Assembly (NCBI GenBank): GCA_021234155.1
Contig: JAJEKV010000005.1
Location: 5,274,952-5,338,951, forward strand
Length of the DNA: 64,000 nt
Direction of reading: 5' to 3'
Source of the DNA: Isoetes taiwanensis
Lineage: Eukaryota; Streptophyta; Lycopodiopsida; Isoetales; Isoetaceae
Positions 19,670 to 29,927 of this stretch are shown here, in pieces. Each line of letters opens with the position of its first letter. Position 1 is the first letter of the stretch. The notes beneath the pieces are model-generated. The model worked only from the letters and a program-made list of their open reading frames with translations, did not search any database and was not told where the DNA came from. The translations under genes were made by a program, and so were the position numbers.

Positions 19670-20930
19670 GGCAGAAGAGATCCAGTCCTCGGTGCCCCAT
19701 GTTCTTAGAAGACAATTGGCAGCGGAGAGGCAGCGGATTGCAGAGATGGAGACCCTTAACTGGAAGACGACATCCGTTTGGCACACTTCGAAAGACAATA
19801 GCAGAAGCAAGATCTTGTCGATCTCGGGCTCGTGTGGACTCCCTCTCCACCATCATAGAGACCATGGCACAAGATAGACAGCGTGCTAATTAGGAGACAA
19901 GGGCAACCATCTCCCGCCTCCAATCAGAAGTCGCAGAGGTCACCACCACCATGCGAAGCGTGCAAACTGCCTTTGAAGCGAGTCAATCGGAGTTGAGAGC
20001 GCTTCAAAGGAAGGCCGAGACACGAGACCAGGAGTTGCAGGAGCTTCGGGCAACCGTCGTCTAGCAAGGCAATGGCCTTCATGTGGAAACCCATGAACAA
20101 TTGCGGCAATGCACACATTGGTAATGCAGTAGCAATTCCAGCAGGAGCTGAGCTCTCGACTATAGAGAGCAGAGGCCACAGCATGGGACATGACAGATCC
20201 ATATACCCGACAGCCTGCAAGACGCCAACCAGGGTGGCCCATCGCCGCATCACCAAGCTGCCCCATGCCACCACCACACCACTACAGACCACAACCCACG
20301 CCCCGCACATCGCAAACAACAAATGCCGCAGCAGCCACCATGAGCCCCCACCACCTCAGAGTTCCAGGAGCGGAGATGCAGGAACCACAATGTGGTGGTG
20401 CACGGCTTGACAGAGGAGGCAGGAGAGCACCTCATCAACCGACTCCAGACACAAATCCTGGCCCGGATGACATTCCACATGCCCGTACACATTGTTAGGG
20501 CGACACGCCATGGGGCCCAGCGCCCTGACCGTCCCGGGTAGTCACCTTCACAGTCAGGAACGCGCGAGAGCGAGCAACCATCCTGCGCCAAGGCAGGCAG
20601 TTAAAGGGGACTGCCATGTACGTGGATTGGGATCTGACTCCGGCACAACAAGAGGATCGCAGGCATGAGTTGGAGAAAGTCAAGTGTGTCTGCAAACAGG
20701 GAGGGGCAGCAGGGCTGGTCTGGGGAAGGATGCAGATCTTCAGGCCACCAAATGCTGATGCAGGCACCTCAAACTCTCGAGGCCCTTCTGCCGCGACCCT
20801 AGCTGCACATCCTGCTACAATGGCCTCACTTGCCACTACCAACATGCCACATGCTACCTCCACCTCCACCACCATCCCTTATGCTGCCACCGGCAAACCT
20901 ACTGCTGCAGCTCCTGCCAGCAAATAGGGA
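19670..20930 (+). pseudogene. LINE ORF1 (RNA-binding protein)
   Basis: ORF1 proteins of LINEs bind the element RNA and act as chaperones. The first part (about 19670-20180) reads, across frames, as a coiled-coil-like Gln/Glu/Arg-rich stretch. A Pro/Gln/Thr-rich linker follows. From about 20360 the RNA-binding domain is visible: 'RNHNVVVHGLTEEAGEHLI', then 'ARMTFHMPVHIVRATRHG', then after a frame change 'VTFTVRNARERATILRQ', and 'MYVDWDLTPAQQEDRRHELE' at 20616-20675. This is the order seen in plant L1 ORF1 proteins with an RRM-like fold. A low-complexity Thr/Ala/Pro tail ends at the stop near 20926. At least three frame changes are present. Confidence 0.7.
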
Positions 20931-20942
20931 TTGTGCCTGTGC

Positions 20943-21236
20943 ATGGTCTCTTGGAATTGTCGGGGCTTCCCGTGGCAGAAGAGAGACAATCTCAACCCAG
21001 TTGCCACCGATATGGACCTCTTCCTCATGGAAATATGAGAGCATGCTGGACATAGACTACCCGACTTGCCAGGATACCATCGCTACTCCGTCTTCAATGA
21101 ATGCACAGGAAAGCGGGGGCACGGAAGGGTCACCTGCTACTACCGGACAGCTCTGGCACAATTAGATTCCCTGTGCAAGAAGACAAACATAACAGGTACC
21201 TGTGGGTGCACGTGCAGACTTGCAGTGGTAGCCCTC
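20943..21236 (+). pseudogene. LINE ORF2 N-terminus (AP-like endonuclease), interrupted
   Basis: ORF2 begins about 15 bases after ORF1. 'MVSWNCRGFPWQKRDNL' is the standard opening of the LINE apurinic-type endonuclease, which nicks the target. The catalytic Glu region is blurred by a stop ('LFLMEI' then stop then 'EHAGH'). 'GYHRYSVFNECTGKRGHG' follows and matches the block leading to the G-GGV strand. The coding sequence is cut at 21236 by the LTR of element B, so most of the endonuclease and all RT are missing. The call rests on motif order and position after ORF1. Confidence 0.7.
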
Positions 21237-23854
21237 TGTTGGAGATTATCCTGGGTGGTCTCCAACTGGGGCCTTACAAGGGTGTTTTGATGGTCAGGAC
21301 CTCCAGATCACTTGAGGTGATCAATCTGCACTGCAAAACATCTCTGAATTTGCAAGGAAATACCAAATCCACTAGAGTCCCTAAAGCAAAAGAAACTAGC
21401 AGCACTCAAACATTCACCAAACCATGCATCTATTTCAAAAGCACTTGAAATCTTTACCAAAGTATGCTAGCCAACTCAACCCGGAAAAACTGGTTGTGAA
21501 AAGTCTGAGGGCAAAGTGCTTACAGATTTCTCACAAATCAACTTCATTTGGGTCAATTTTTGGTCAATGGCCTGGACAGTGAGCTCGATTTTGCCAAATG
21601 CTAAACAATGATCTTCTATGGTAGAAACAAATTCCCACACTTAGGTATGCTCCTGTAGGTCACGTGCATATGCTCACTTGGTTCAAACAAAGCTTAAATT
21701 CTTCTTTGTAACATGCATTGCGAGTTTCAATGGCAATGTGCAGAATGATCTTTGCACTCTAATTGTCAATCCCCTTTCTTTTGTTTTCTCGCTCTTAATA
21801 CTCACTAAAACGATGCTTCTAATAGTTGCTTGGATGCTAGAAATGCCTACAAACTAACGGATGATTCAAGAAAAGATCTATTTTTAGTTTTTTCAAAGGA
21901 CATATGTTACCAAGTCGTTTCAATTTTATCTCCTAACAATGACTTAAACAAACACTAGTTGTATTCTGCTCAATTCCTTTATGCTCAATTGTAAATGACA
22001 ATGCAGAGTAAAATGAGTTCAATCATAGTTTCACACAGTCTTTTCCCAAATTCCGATTTTCATTAAGTCAAAACAGCAAATTCACAACACAAGGTATTCA
22101 AGAATGTCCGACTAGATCACCCAAGAATAACTCAATCAAAATAAACTTCAAGTTTCAAAAGATTCAAGGATATTTCATCATATATGCCTCAGATTTTGAT
22201 TTCCGAAAGCGGGGAGGATCTTACGCAAGCTCGTAGGCGTCCACGACTTCCGTTCCTGGTCTTCAAATCCGCTTATGGCCCTCAAAAAAAAAATTTCAGT
22301 AGAACAAACCCCTTTTTAAAATCCCCTGTTTCCGGCCGGATCTTGGCAAATTCGCAATCAAGGCTACGGTTTTGGTTTAATTAAACTGTTCTTTAGGTGG
22401 AGTAGGACAAAACCGGCCAACAGATGCAATGATTACTTCGTTTGGCTCAACAGAATGGAGGTTTCTTGGCAAGTTCAAATTTTAGGGTTGGTCGATATAT
22501 CCCAGGAGTAGAGATCAAAAAGTCGGACCAGGTGATATATAGCTCGATCTAGGTGGACTCGTAAATTGGCGTGTCTTGCCCGTGGGATCCGGTACCTCCA
22601 CCGCCCCTGCGCGGGTGAGTGAGCCGTGGAGGGTGCGGATAGGCTGGAAAGGAATCTAGGTGGGGGGGGGGGTAGAATAGGAAATTTTTGTATTTTTTTG
22701 GCAAAGACACGGTTCCCAAGAAATGAAATTTGAAGGTCTATATAGGGTCTTTTTTGGAGATTTTTTGTGCCAGGTGGCATATTTTCATGGGAGCTTCAAG
22801 ATGGCAAGGCCAAATTTTGGAAAAATAATACTTTGATTTTTTTGTTCAAAAGGGATGAATCAATGATGGTGGGCAAAGTCAATGGTGATGTGTGTTGGTC
22901 AAACAAGGCATTTTACTGGATGGAATTTCAAGATTTCAAATGCCCCTTGATATTTTGATGATGAGGTGGCAATAGGTGAAAATGTAGTAGGAAGGTGAAA
23001 AAAATAGGTCAACTAGGGTAAACAAGGCTAGTAGGTTCACTTCCCAAGGTAATTTGATCATTAGGTTGACCAATTTTTGAGTTTGGTCAAAACTTGCCTA
23101 GTCATCATTTGATGATGTGGAGTGATGTGATGATGTGGAAATTTGGTGCTTAGGTGGCAACATGATGAATGAGACATGAAAGTGGCAAATGATGAGTGGT
23201 CCAAAGTAGCTTTGGAGGTGATGACATGTATATCTAGTCATCATGCCATGTCACTTAGAGATGGTGACTAGGCATTTTTGTGCTTTTTTGTGTTTTTTTG
23301 TGCTTAGCACATATGTTTTTTTGCTTTAGCTACTTGATATGAAGTGTGTGATAATGGAATGGCAAGGCATGAGATGAAAATGATGATATAGAACTTGATG
23401 CTAGGCAACTTTTAGGTTTGACAACTTTCTTGGAAAATGTGCCCTAGGTAATGGTAGGTCAACTATGAAACAAATGGCTACATATGAAATACATGATGGT
23501 ATAGGATGTGAAAAGGCAAGGAAGGTGAAAAAATAGGATAAAGGATGATGGTATGATGGAACAAAAGGCAAATAGAGAGTCATCACAACATGAGAAAGAT
23601 AAATACCATATCATAGCTTGCCATCTTCATAGGGGTCTTCCAAACTTCACAAGTGCCTTGAGCTAGAGAATGCATTCAATCCTTGGAGTTTGAGTTGTGA
23701 ACTTGTGTCTTGACTTAAAGTCATCCTTTGGGTTCTTCATCGGCATCTTTGGTCTTCAAATCTTTTGGTTTTCGGTATTCTTGGTCTTCAAATCTTTGCA
23801 CTGTGATATTGCTCGGGGAGCCTTGTATATGTTGCTGCTATAGCGAGGGCAACA
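21237..23854 (-). repeat. Element B 3' LTR (2618 bp)
   Basis: On the minus strand it begins TGTTGCCCTCGC at 23854 and ends ..ATAATCTCCAACA at 21237. The left 1.26 kb matches the right LTR at 29928-31179. Most of the differences I compared lie at CAG/CTG sites. The start is confirmed by the inner flank AACAAAGGAAA..GGCTGGTCCCC, which also flanks the element C LTR at 39640. A run of 11 G lies at 22662-22672. Confidence 0.75.
22737..22747 (-). promoter_or_regulatory. Element B LTR TATA box
   Basis: CCCTATATAGA on the minus strand lies about 1.1 kb into the LTR. The right LTR of B lacks this part, so the element's own 5' promoter is missing. Confidence 0.5.
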
Positions 23855-24700
23855 TGATGCTAAACAAAGGAAAGGATGTGGCTGGTCCCCTCGGCTGTGA
23901 TATTCAGTTAGAAAACTTGAGTATGAATATGAATATCTGGTGACGGGTAATCTTTAGAAGCTGTTGGAATAATTGACATGATCGCGACAATATTCTTCTT
24001 GTTACTGTTTGAACTTGTGTTTCGAGTTGCCTTTAGGTGAGTGACTATGGGAGGCAACTTTTGGTAGCATCTTGACAAGATTTGGAAGCAATGGTCATAT
24101 GTTTTGAGGCTATAGTGATCGGATGGGCGTGGAAGGAAAACAAATGAACACGGAATGACACTTTAAAGCTGTTAGTATCTTACGCCTTGACTTTTCTCCA
24201 TGGATGCATAGCTGCTTGATGGGAATCGCATTTGAAAAAGAATACAAGTCTCATGTATATGCGGGCTAAGTCACATTCGATGAGTTTGATCGGTCGATGG
24301 ATCGGCAAGTGGTGCAAAATGTTAGCATCAACAAGATAAACTTCGTGCTTTCGGACTGAAACAACATTTTGTTTGAAATCGGCCTTCAATCAGCAACCAC
24401 CTTCTCTCGAAGAAAGTGTACATTTGGTTAATAATAAAACCTACTTTACCTAGAACTCTATGTTTTGTTTGATTTTCTTTCTTTTTTTTTCTTTTTTATG
24501 TCTTTTATCATTTTAAACTTGAAATACTAACAAAGACTCTGACAACTATTGCTCAGAATTATCATATACTTCCTAACTAAAAGCACTACAACATGTTCAC
24601 TCAAATAAGATCAGGCAGATATGTTGTTCCCAATACCTTTTCAAATGCAATATGTTTATAGGATTAGCTAGCAATCTCCTGTACCAATTTCTTTTGAGAA
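23855..24700 (-). other. Element B 3' non-coding region
   Basis: No gene is recognised between integrase and the LTR. The LTR-proximal 40 bases resemble the same position in element C (39600-39639), including the polypurine tract. Confidence 0.5.
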
Positions 24701-25945
24701 GATAAGAACTTGTACACCGCAATTGCATGGATCTTGAAAGGACCTTCCATAGGCCATCAAACTTACCTTTGAATCTTCCTTTGCTTTATTCCACTTGAGT
24801 ACCAATTCATCTACTTTGAAACTTCCTTGTAACTTGTGTGCGACTTTTTTTTTGCTACATCCTTGGCCTTTTTTCTCAGGTTCACATTCTCGACTTCCGA
24901 CCTCTCTTCTTCAAGCATAAGCAACTTCTCATACACTGTCTTTGTAAGCATCTTCTAGCTGCATTTGGATCTTCATTGCCAACCTGGTGATGGCAACTCT
25001 AGCTCAAGCTGGAACCACGGCTTCAACACCATAGACAAGGCTAAAATGTGTATGGTTAGTAGCATTTTTCACAGTGGTCCTATATGCCCACAATGCATCA
25101 TGCAGTTTAATATGCCAATCTTTTTTATGAACTTCAACTGTTTTTTTTTAGAATGCTCTTCAATACTTTATTTGTTGACTCAGCTTGCCCATTGCCTTGA
25201 GGATAATGGCAGAACTTTTCACATGTTTGACCTTTAATGCTTTGATGTAAATTAATAATGACATCATTTATGAACTGCGTTCCCCTATCAGATACAATTT
25301 TGAAAGGAATGCCAAACCTAGTGCATATGTGCTCATGTAAAAATCTAGCAGTTGTCAGAGCATTTGCCTGTCTAAGTGGAATTGCTTCCACCCATTTAGT
25401 AAAATAATCTGTAGCAACTAGGATGTATTCATGCCGACCTTGAGATTCAGGAGATATAGGCCCTATAAAGTCCAATCCCCAAATTTGAAAAGGACCAGGA
25501 GATACAATACCAGTGAGAGCAGCAGGTTAAAGGATTCTTCTACCATGAATTTGACATTTATGGCATCTTTTGATTGTCTCATAACAATCTTTGAACAAAC
25601 TTGGCCAGAAGTAGCCTGACGATGATCTTCTTTGCGGTGGTTTGTTTTGCAAAATGCCCACCACAAATGCCTTCATGATATGCTTCCACAATCAGCTCGA
25701 CTTGGATCTGTGACACATCTCAAAAGCACCCCATTATGATCAATCTTGCACAATACATCTCCTACCATCTTGAATGTTTTAGCTTTAGCTCTAAATCTTC
25801 TGGTTTGATTAGTATCCATGTTTTCAGGCAGCTCTCCATTCTGCAGAAATTCAATAAGGTCAAATTGCCAATCCTCATTCATCTTGCAAGATAAAACAAG
25901 GTTGGTAAAGTCTCCAATCTCCTGAGGTGTTTCCATGTCCTGCAA
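24700..25945 (-). pseudogene. Element B integrase
   Basis: Read on the minus strand, the N-terminal part (25673-25945) includes 'FKMVGDVLCKIDHNGVLLRC', followed by a zinc-binding HHCC region with 'GICGGHF' near 25655. The catalytic core at 25134-25475 is open and contains 'MDFIGPISPE' (first Asp), 'FTKWVEAIPLRQANALT', 'IVSDRGTQFIND' (second Asp) and 'YPQGNGQAESTNK' (Glu). All three catalytic acids are present. The C-terminal GPY/F-like region near 24720-24790 reads 'GKFDGLW' then, after a frame change, 'GPFKIHAIAV'. It has the same design as element C integrase at 37700-39030. Confidence 0.85.
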
Positions 25946-26079
25946 TCCTTCAAAATCCTCAAATTCAAAAGCTCTTTCTGTAAGATAATCACTAGGGCTC
26001 TTAATGGTTTTGATCGTTTTGACACTAAGATTATAATCTTGAATTTTGCAGGCTCACCTGCATAACTTGGCTTTGCTTT

Positions 26080-26390
26080 GACTTTTCTGAAATAATAATG
26101 GAAGGGGATTTTGGTGCATAAGCACCTTTACCTCATTGTGTTGGACAATATGTCCAAGTCTTTGCAGGAACCACATTATTCTGTGACACTTTTTCAATCT
26201 AGCATATCTCATTTACGTAATCGACCATATCTTGCTTGTAAAGGCTATTATGCCATGATCCTATAGTAGAGAAATGCCAACAGCCTTGTTAGTGATACTT
26301 ATATAAACTTTAAAAGGAAGATTATGATCAGGTGGTTTTAAAGCTTCGATTGAGAAATTCGGTGATGAGCAACTCAAAAGCGACACGGCA
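26080..26390 (-). pseudogene. Element B second RNase H, degenerate
   Basis: Minus-strand fragments 'LPFKVYISITNKA' near 26295-26330 and 'GIIAFTSKI' nearby match the gypsy RNase H of element C at 37240-37680. It lies between RT and integrase, the usual place. The first catalytic Asp position is not convincing, so it may be inactive even without the frame breaks. The intact upstream RNase H (27262-27930) may have taken over its job. Confidence 0.6.
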
Positions 26391-26399
26391 CTCACGGTG

Positions 26400-27320
26400 T
26401 CCAATCTACTTCCATATGTTTGCTCTCATGTTTCTTTGTACTTGCCTACTCTTGTTAGATTTGCTATAGGACCCATAATATGTGAGAAATTAGGTACATA
26501 GATTCTTAAAAACTAGTAAGTCCCATAAAGCTCTTCACTTGCCTCGAGTTTTAGGTGGCACTACTTTCTTGAGTGCTTCCATCTTACCTTCGAGACTTTG
26601 ATTCCTTGGCGGATACTTCATGTCCTAACACTCACCTTTTGAACATAGAAAAATACACTTCTTTGGGTTTAAACATACACCACTTTCCCTGCGGACTCAT
26701 GATCCACGGTTAGAAGTTTCATGTGTTGCTCTATCGGTGTTCCTAGGCAAAGGTCATCAAGAAACACCCTAAATTTATCAAGAGGCATGCTTTGAAAGAT
26801 TTTATCCATAGCCCTTTGGAATGTAGCAGATGCATTCATCAATCAAAGGGCATTTTTTTTGCATGGCAAAAGGTTCCCCAAGGGGTTATGAAGGAGGTCT
26901 TAGCAGTGCGCTTCCTTGATTTTAATTTGATTAAAACACGAAAATCCATCTAGAAATGAATAAATCTCTTTACCAGCGGTTGCATGAAGCACTTCTTCTA
27001 GAAAGGGAAGTGGATACTTGATCTTTTTATAGTAGCCTTATTAAGGTCTCTATAATCTATGCATATCGTATAGTTTTGTTTTTTTTTTTTCAGCGGGCAC
27101 TATGCATGATGACCATTCGAGGGTTTGTTATCTCATTGATAACTTCAGCTTCTTTCATCTTTAGTAATTCTTCTCTACGATCAAGGTTAGCAAAGATCTA
27201 TTTATCTTTCTCAGTTTTTGCATGGCGAGGTTTAGTTCCTTCTTTCATCTTTATTTCAAACTCACATATCTTCAGTTTTAACACCTACCAACTCTGTGTA
27301 ATCCCATGCAAATACATCTT
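26400..27320 (-). pseudogene. Element B reverse transcriptase
   Basis: On the minus strand the N-terminal 'FFEEWKDVFAWDYTELVGV' is at the end of the upstream open frame (27262-27330). 'CIDYRDLNKA' follows near 27035-27065. 'TSFITPWGTF' lies near 26870-26905, the catalytic 'FLDDLCLGTP' near 26745-26775, and 'YFSMFKR..VLGHEV' near 26620-26650. This is the complete series of gypsy RT motifs with both catalytic Asp of the DD box. Several stops and frame changes separate them. RT is fused in frame downstream of the extra RNase H. Confidence 0.8.
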
Positions 27321-27930
27321 TCCATTCTTCAAAAAATTCTTGTAATGATGCTTCTTTTTGAGTTTTAAACATATCTCCTAGAAACAGAGTTCTAATCTCA
27401 TCATTCTTGGTAATAGTCAGTTCCTTTACCTCTTTCTCTTGCTGTGCATCTATTACCAGAATGGGATGTAGTTGTGCAATCTCTTCATGTTCCAACTCTT
27501 CTTCTTTGATAGCTCCTTCAGCAAGGTAATCCGACAACACACTTACGCATAGGGCATCCGCTTCACAATTTTCATCTCTTGGTATGTAATTCAAACTCCA
27601 TTTGTTAAATTTGCTCAACCAGCTCAAGGCTTCTTCTTTCAGCAACTGCATTTCTTGGTTCTTGGCTTGATACTCACCATTGACCTGCCTGCATATCAAT
27701 TGAGAATCACCATAAATGGTTACCTCTGTTAGTCCTAATGAAATAGCTTCTTGCAAGCCAGCCAAAAGGGCTCTGTACTCAGCCATGTTGGAGGTTATGC
27801 CAACATGTATCCTGCCAACTTTTGAAAGCAATCTGTTAGCACAATCTTTGATTATAGCAGAAGAAGATGCCACTCCTAGCTTAACAGATATTCCACCATC
27901 AAACCGGATGACACCCGAAATTCTTGTGAT
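27262..27930 (-). CDS. Element B extra RNase H located upstream of RT
   Basis: This is the longest clean reading of a catalytic domain in the element. The minus-strand frame contains all four RNase H acids in order: Asp in 'IRFDGGISVKLGVASSSAI' (near 27870-27925), Glu in 'NMAEYRALLAGLQEA', Asp in 'VTIYGDSQLICRQVNGEY', and Asp in 'RDENCEADAL'. The frame then continues without a break into the start of RT ('EWKDVFAWDY'). The domain belongs to the RVT_3/archaeal-like RNase H type known as an additional RNase H in Tat-lineage gypsy elements. Here it precedes RT rather than following it. The annotated Met at 27873 is internal, because the domain extends to about 27930. Confidence 0.85.
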   Translation of the reverse strand: MTRISGVIRFDGGISVKLGVASSSAIIKDCANRLLSKVGRIHVGITSNMAEYRALLAGLQEAISLGLTEVTIYGDSQLICRQVNGEYQAKNQEMQLLKEEALSWLSKFNKWSLNYIPRDENCEADALCVSVLSDYLAEGAIKEEELEHEEIAQLHPILVIDAQQEKEVKELTITKNDEIRTLFLGDMFKTQKEASLQEFFEEWKDVFAWDYTELVGVKTEDM

Positions 27931-27939
27931 CTATTGAGT

Positions 27940-28420
27940 TAGAAGAGTAAGAGGGTACCCGGTTCATCTAGAAGATCCATAGCTAAAAGGTAGTTTATAG
28001 AATCCCATGGTGTTTTGTTCGAGCATTTCTTCTTCCAAAAACTCTGGATATTAGTATTCCACGACTTGTTGTAGAGAGTTGTCTTTTTACTCCATCGGAT
28101 ATGGTACATTCTCCTTTTGACCATACAGTGCGGCATCAATGTAGACATCCATCTTACGCCAAGCAACAAGTCATAAATGTCGGTAGTCTTTGTTGCCAAA
28201 CTTCGAAAAGCAACCACAAAAAGCGGCTTGAACCACAATCCCCGCCGGTTTCCAGCGGCACACACCGCAACAACACCTAAAGGCATGATTTTAGCATTAG
28301 AAAATGATCTTAACACCATTGGTGAAGGGTTTGTGATCTTCAAACCACATTTTTGCATTATATCTTTGAGGCATCACATTCAAAGAAGAACCGACATCTA
28401 ACAACTCTAGGAAGTTGATG
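27940..28420 (-). pseudogene. Element B aspartic protease
   Basis: The minus strand shows 'LELLDVGSSLNVMPQRY' near 28360-28405, the retropepsin active site with DVGSS instead of DTGS. It is followed by 'VCAAGNRRGLWFKPLFVV' near 28210-28270 and 'DIYDLLLGVRWM' near 28150-28185, the usual C-terminal YDLLLGRPW block. The family order (gag, protease, RNase H, RT) is kept. Two frame changes fall between the active site and the C-terminal block. The variant active site is shared in spirit by C and D (DGGSS/DGGSA). Confidence 0.75.
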
Positions 28421-28474
28421 AGCACCAATTTTTCTTTGAACATGTAAAGGCACCGGGGTCTTCCTCTTTCTGAG

Positions 28475-28980
28475 TTAGTACAATTTCAGAAGCAAAAAGC
28501 TGTTTGTTTCTACATTACTAGAGTTGATTACTTTACGCCTATAACTAGGAGCAATCCTCAACAAAGTTAATAAATCCAAAGTCACCTTAGAATTCTTAAG
28601 AATATGTTCAAAGTCATCCAAATCTTTATCTTTTCTCTCGGAATCTTTCGGCGGGGAGCTAGGAGCTATTACGATAAGCTTGATCTTCTTTTGAATTTCT
28701 TTCTCTTGGTGTACGACACGAGTTTGCATCCTTCTGTTCTCGACCATAGCTCTAGTTTGTCTTGCCATGGCTGCTTCTGGAATGCTTCTTCTTCCAAGAA
28801 TCTTACGGATGCACTAGTCTCGGTTTTTTTTTTGCCTTGTTCTTGTTTCTCCAAATACTCCTTCACCAAGCATCTATCCTCATAATGGCCAATCTCTTTG
28901 CGAGAACTTGCACTGCTTGGGCAAACCTTTCCATAATGACCTTTCTTCCCACACTTTAAAGCAAGCCCCTGTAATAACAA
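28475..28980 (-). pseudogene. Element B nucleocapsid: zinc knuckles and linker
   Basis: The minus-strand frame from 28980 reads 'KCGKKGHYGKVCP', a CCHC knuckle whose first Cys is in a neighbouring frame ('ACFK') because of a one-base shift. A second, degenerate knuckle follows ('KEIGHYEDRC'). Then comes a Lys/Glu-rich linker, with 'YLEKQEQGKKK'. The paired knuckles match those of element C (34600-34760 and 43075-43240). These domains bind element RNA during packaging. Confidence 0.7.
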
Positions 28981-29088
28981 ATGTCACTAGGGTGAGTATT
29001 CTTGGTACAATGAATGCGGGGTGGATAAGTTTTTTATGCTATTTTTCATCTCCATGAGTTGCTTAGTCAACTCTGCTATAGTTTCAGA

Positions 29089-29724
29089 TCATCTTGACCA
29101 TCTCGACTTTTGATTCATTGGGTTGAGCTTCTTCCTCAACCTTGGCTTTTCTTTTTCCTTCACAACATACACGGGTTCTTGTTCATAATCGGGATAGAAA
29201 GGATCCGAGACATGTGGGTAGCAAGTGTCGGTAGGAAAGATAGTTGCAGATATAGAAGTAGCTTTGGCAAAGGCTTTATGTATAGAATCAAAACCTTCTT
29301 GGTTTTGGATCCTAAGCATTTTCTTGTGAATTCTTGGCCTAGGAGCTAGACCTTTGATAAAAGCAGCTACAAAGAAGAGAGATGGAGTGGGGATATGACT
29401 CTTTTGGCATTTCCTAAGGTAGGCACTGAATCTTTCAACATATTGGTTGATGCTCTCTCCACTTCGAATGCAGAAAGTTTGAAGCTCATTGGCAAGCTCT
29501 TGTGGTGCTAATAGCTTTCCAAACCTGCTCAAGAACTGTTCTACAAGACTCTCATAAGTATTAGTACCCATAACAGTAGTAACATGTTCACACCATGCTT
29601 CAAGTTCATTAGATTTCATATATTTCACAAATTCAGGAGAACTTACAACCTTTTTATTACCATAATCTTTGTAGTAGTATTCAAATGTCTTCAAGAATTG
29701 ATTGGCATTCATCTTTGGGCTCAA
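29089..29724 (-). CDS. Element B gag capsid domain
   Basis: This is an intact 211-codon frame on the minus strand. It starts in sequence (MSPKMNANQFLKTFEYYYKD) that matches the element C gag 'MNANHFLKNFEEYYEEHG'. It contains the retrotransposon gag core: 'ELEAWCEHVTTVM', 'YESLVEQFLSRFGK', 'LQTFCIRSGESINQYVERF', and 'FFVAAFIKGLAPRP'. These are the features of a capsid domain that packages the RNA genome. The tail becomes Lys/Pro-rich before the knuckles at 28980. Upstream coding into 29725 and beyond is possible. It is the best-preserved gag in the window. Confidence 0.85.
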   Translation of the reverse strand: MSPKMNANQFLKTFEYYYKDYGNKKVVSSPEFVKYMKSNELEAWCEHVTTVMGTNTYESLVEQFLSRFGKLLAPQELANELQTFCIRSGESINQYVERFSAYLRKCQKSHIPTPSLFFVAAFIKGLAPRPRIHKKMLRIQNQEGFDSIHKAFAKATSISATIFPTDTCYPHVSDPFYPDYEQEPVYVVKEKEKPRLRKKLNPMNQKSRWSR

Positions 29725-29927
29725 AAATAGGAGGAGTAATTGGCAAGTTCAGTTCAAAAATAGGAGGCGAGTCAAATTAGGAGGCATATTGCTTGGGCTG
29801 GGCATTCCAATGGGATCGATGGGTTACGGGCTTGATCTGCTCACTTCTCCTACTTGGAGGCATGTTTTTTTTATTTTCAGGTGAGTTCTTAATTTCCGGG
29901 AGGGATATCTCGGTAGGACCTCCAAAA
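29725..29927 (-). other. Element B leader and primer-site candidate
   Basis: Directly inside the LTR end (29928) the minus strand reads TTTTGGAGGTCCTACCG. TGGAGGTCCTACC is a possible primer site, but I cannot name the matching tRNA. Element B clearly does not use the TGGTATCAGAGC site seen at 14846. Confidence 0.4.

Larger units (their letters stand above)
19670..21236 (+). mobile_element. LINE 5' part: ORF1 and start of ORF2, truncated by element B
   Basis: A plus-strand LINE shows ORF1 followed closely by the endonuclease start of ORF2. It ends abruptly at 21236, where the LTR of element B begins. The missing RT half does not reappear beyond element B. Confidence 0.75.

Noticed and set aside
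20495-20875. 126-codon ORF on the minus strand with Val/Ala-rich start
   Set aside because: It is antisense to the LINE ORF1 RNA-binding domain; its composition reflects the GC-rich Thr/Ala/Pro linker on the other strand.
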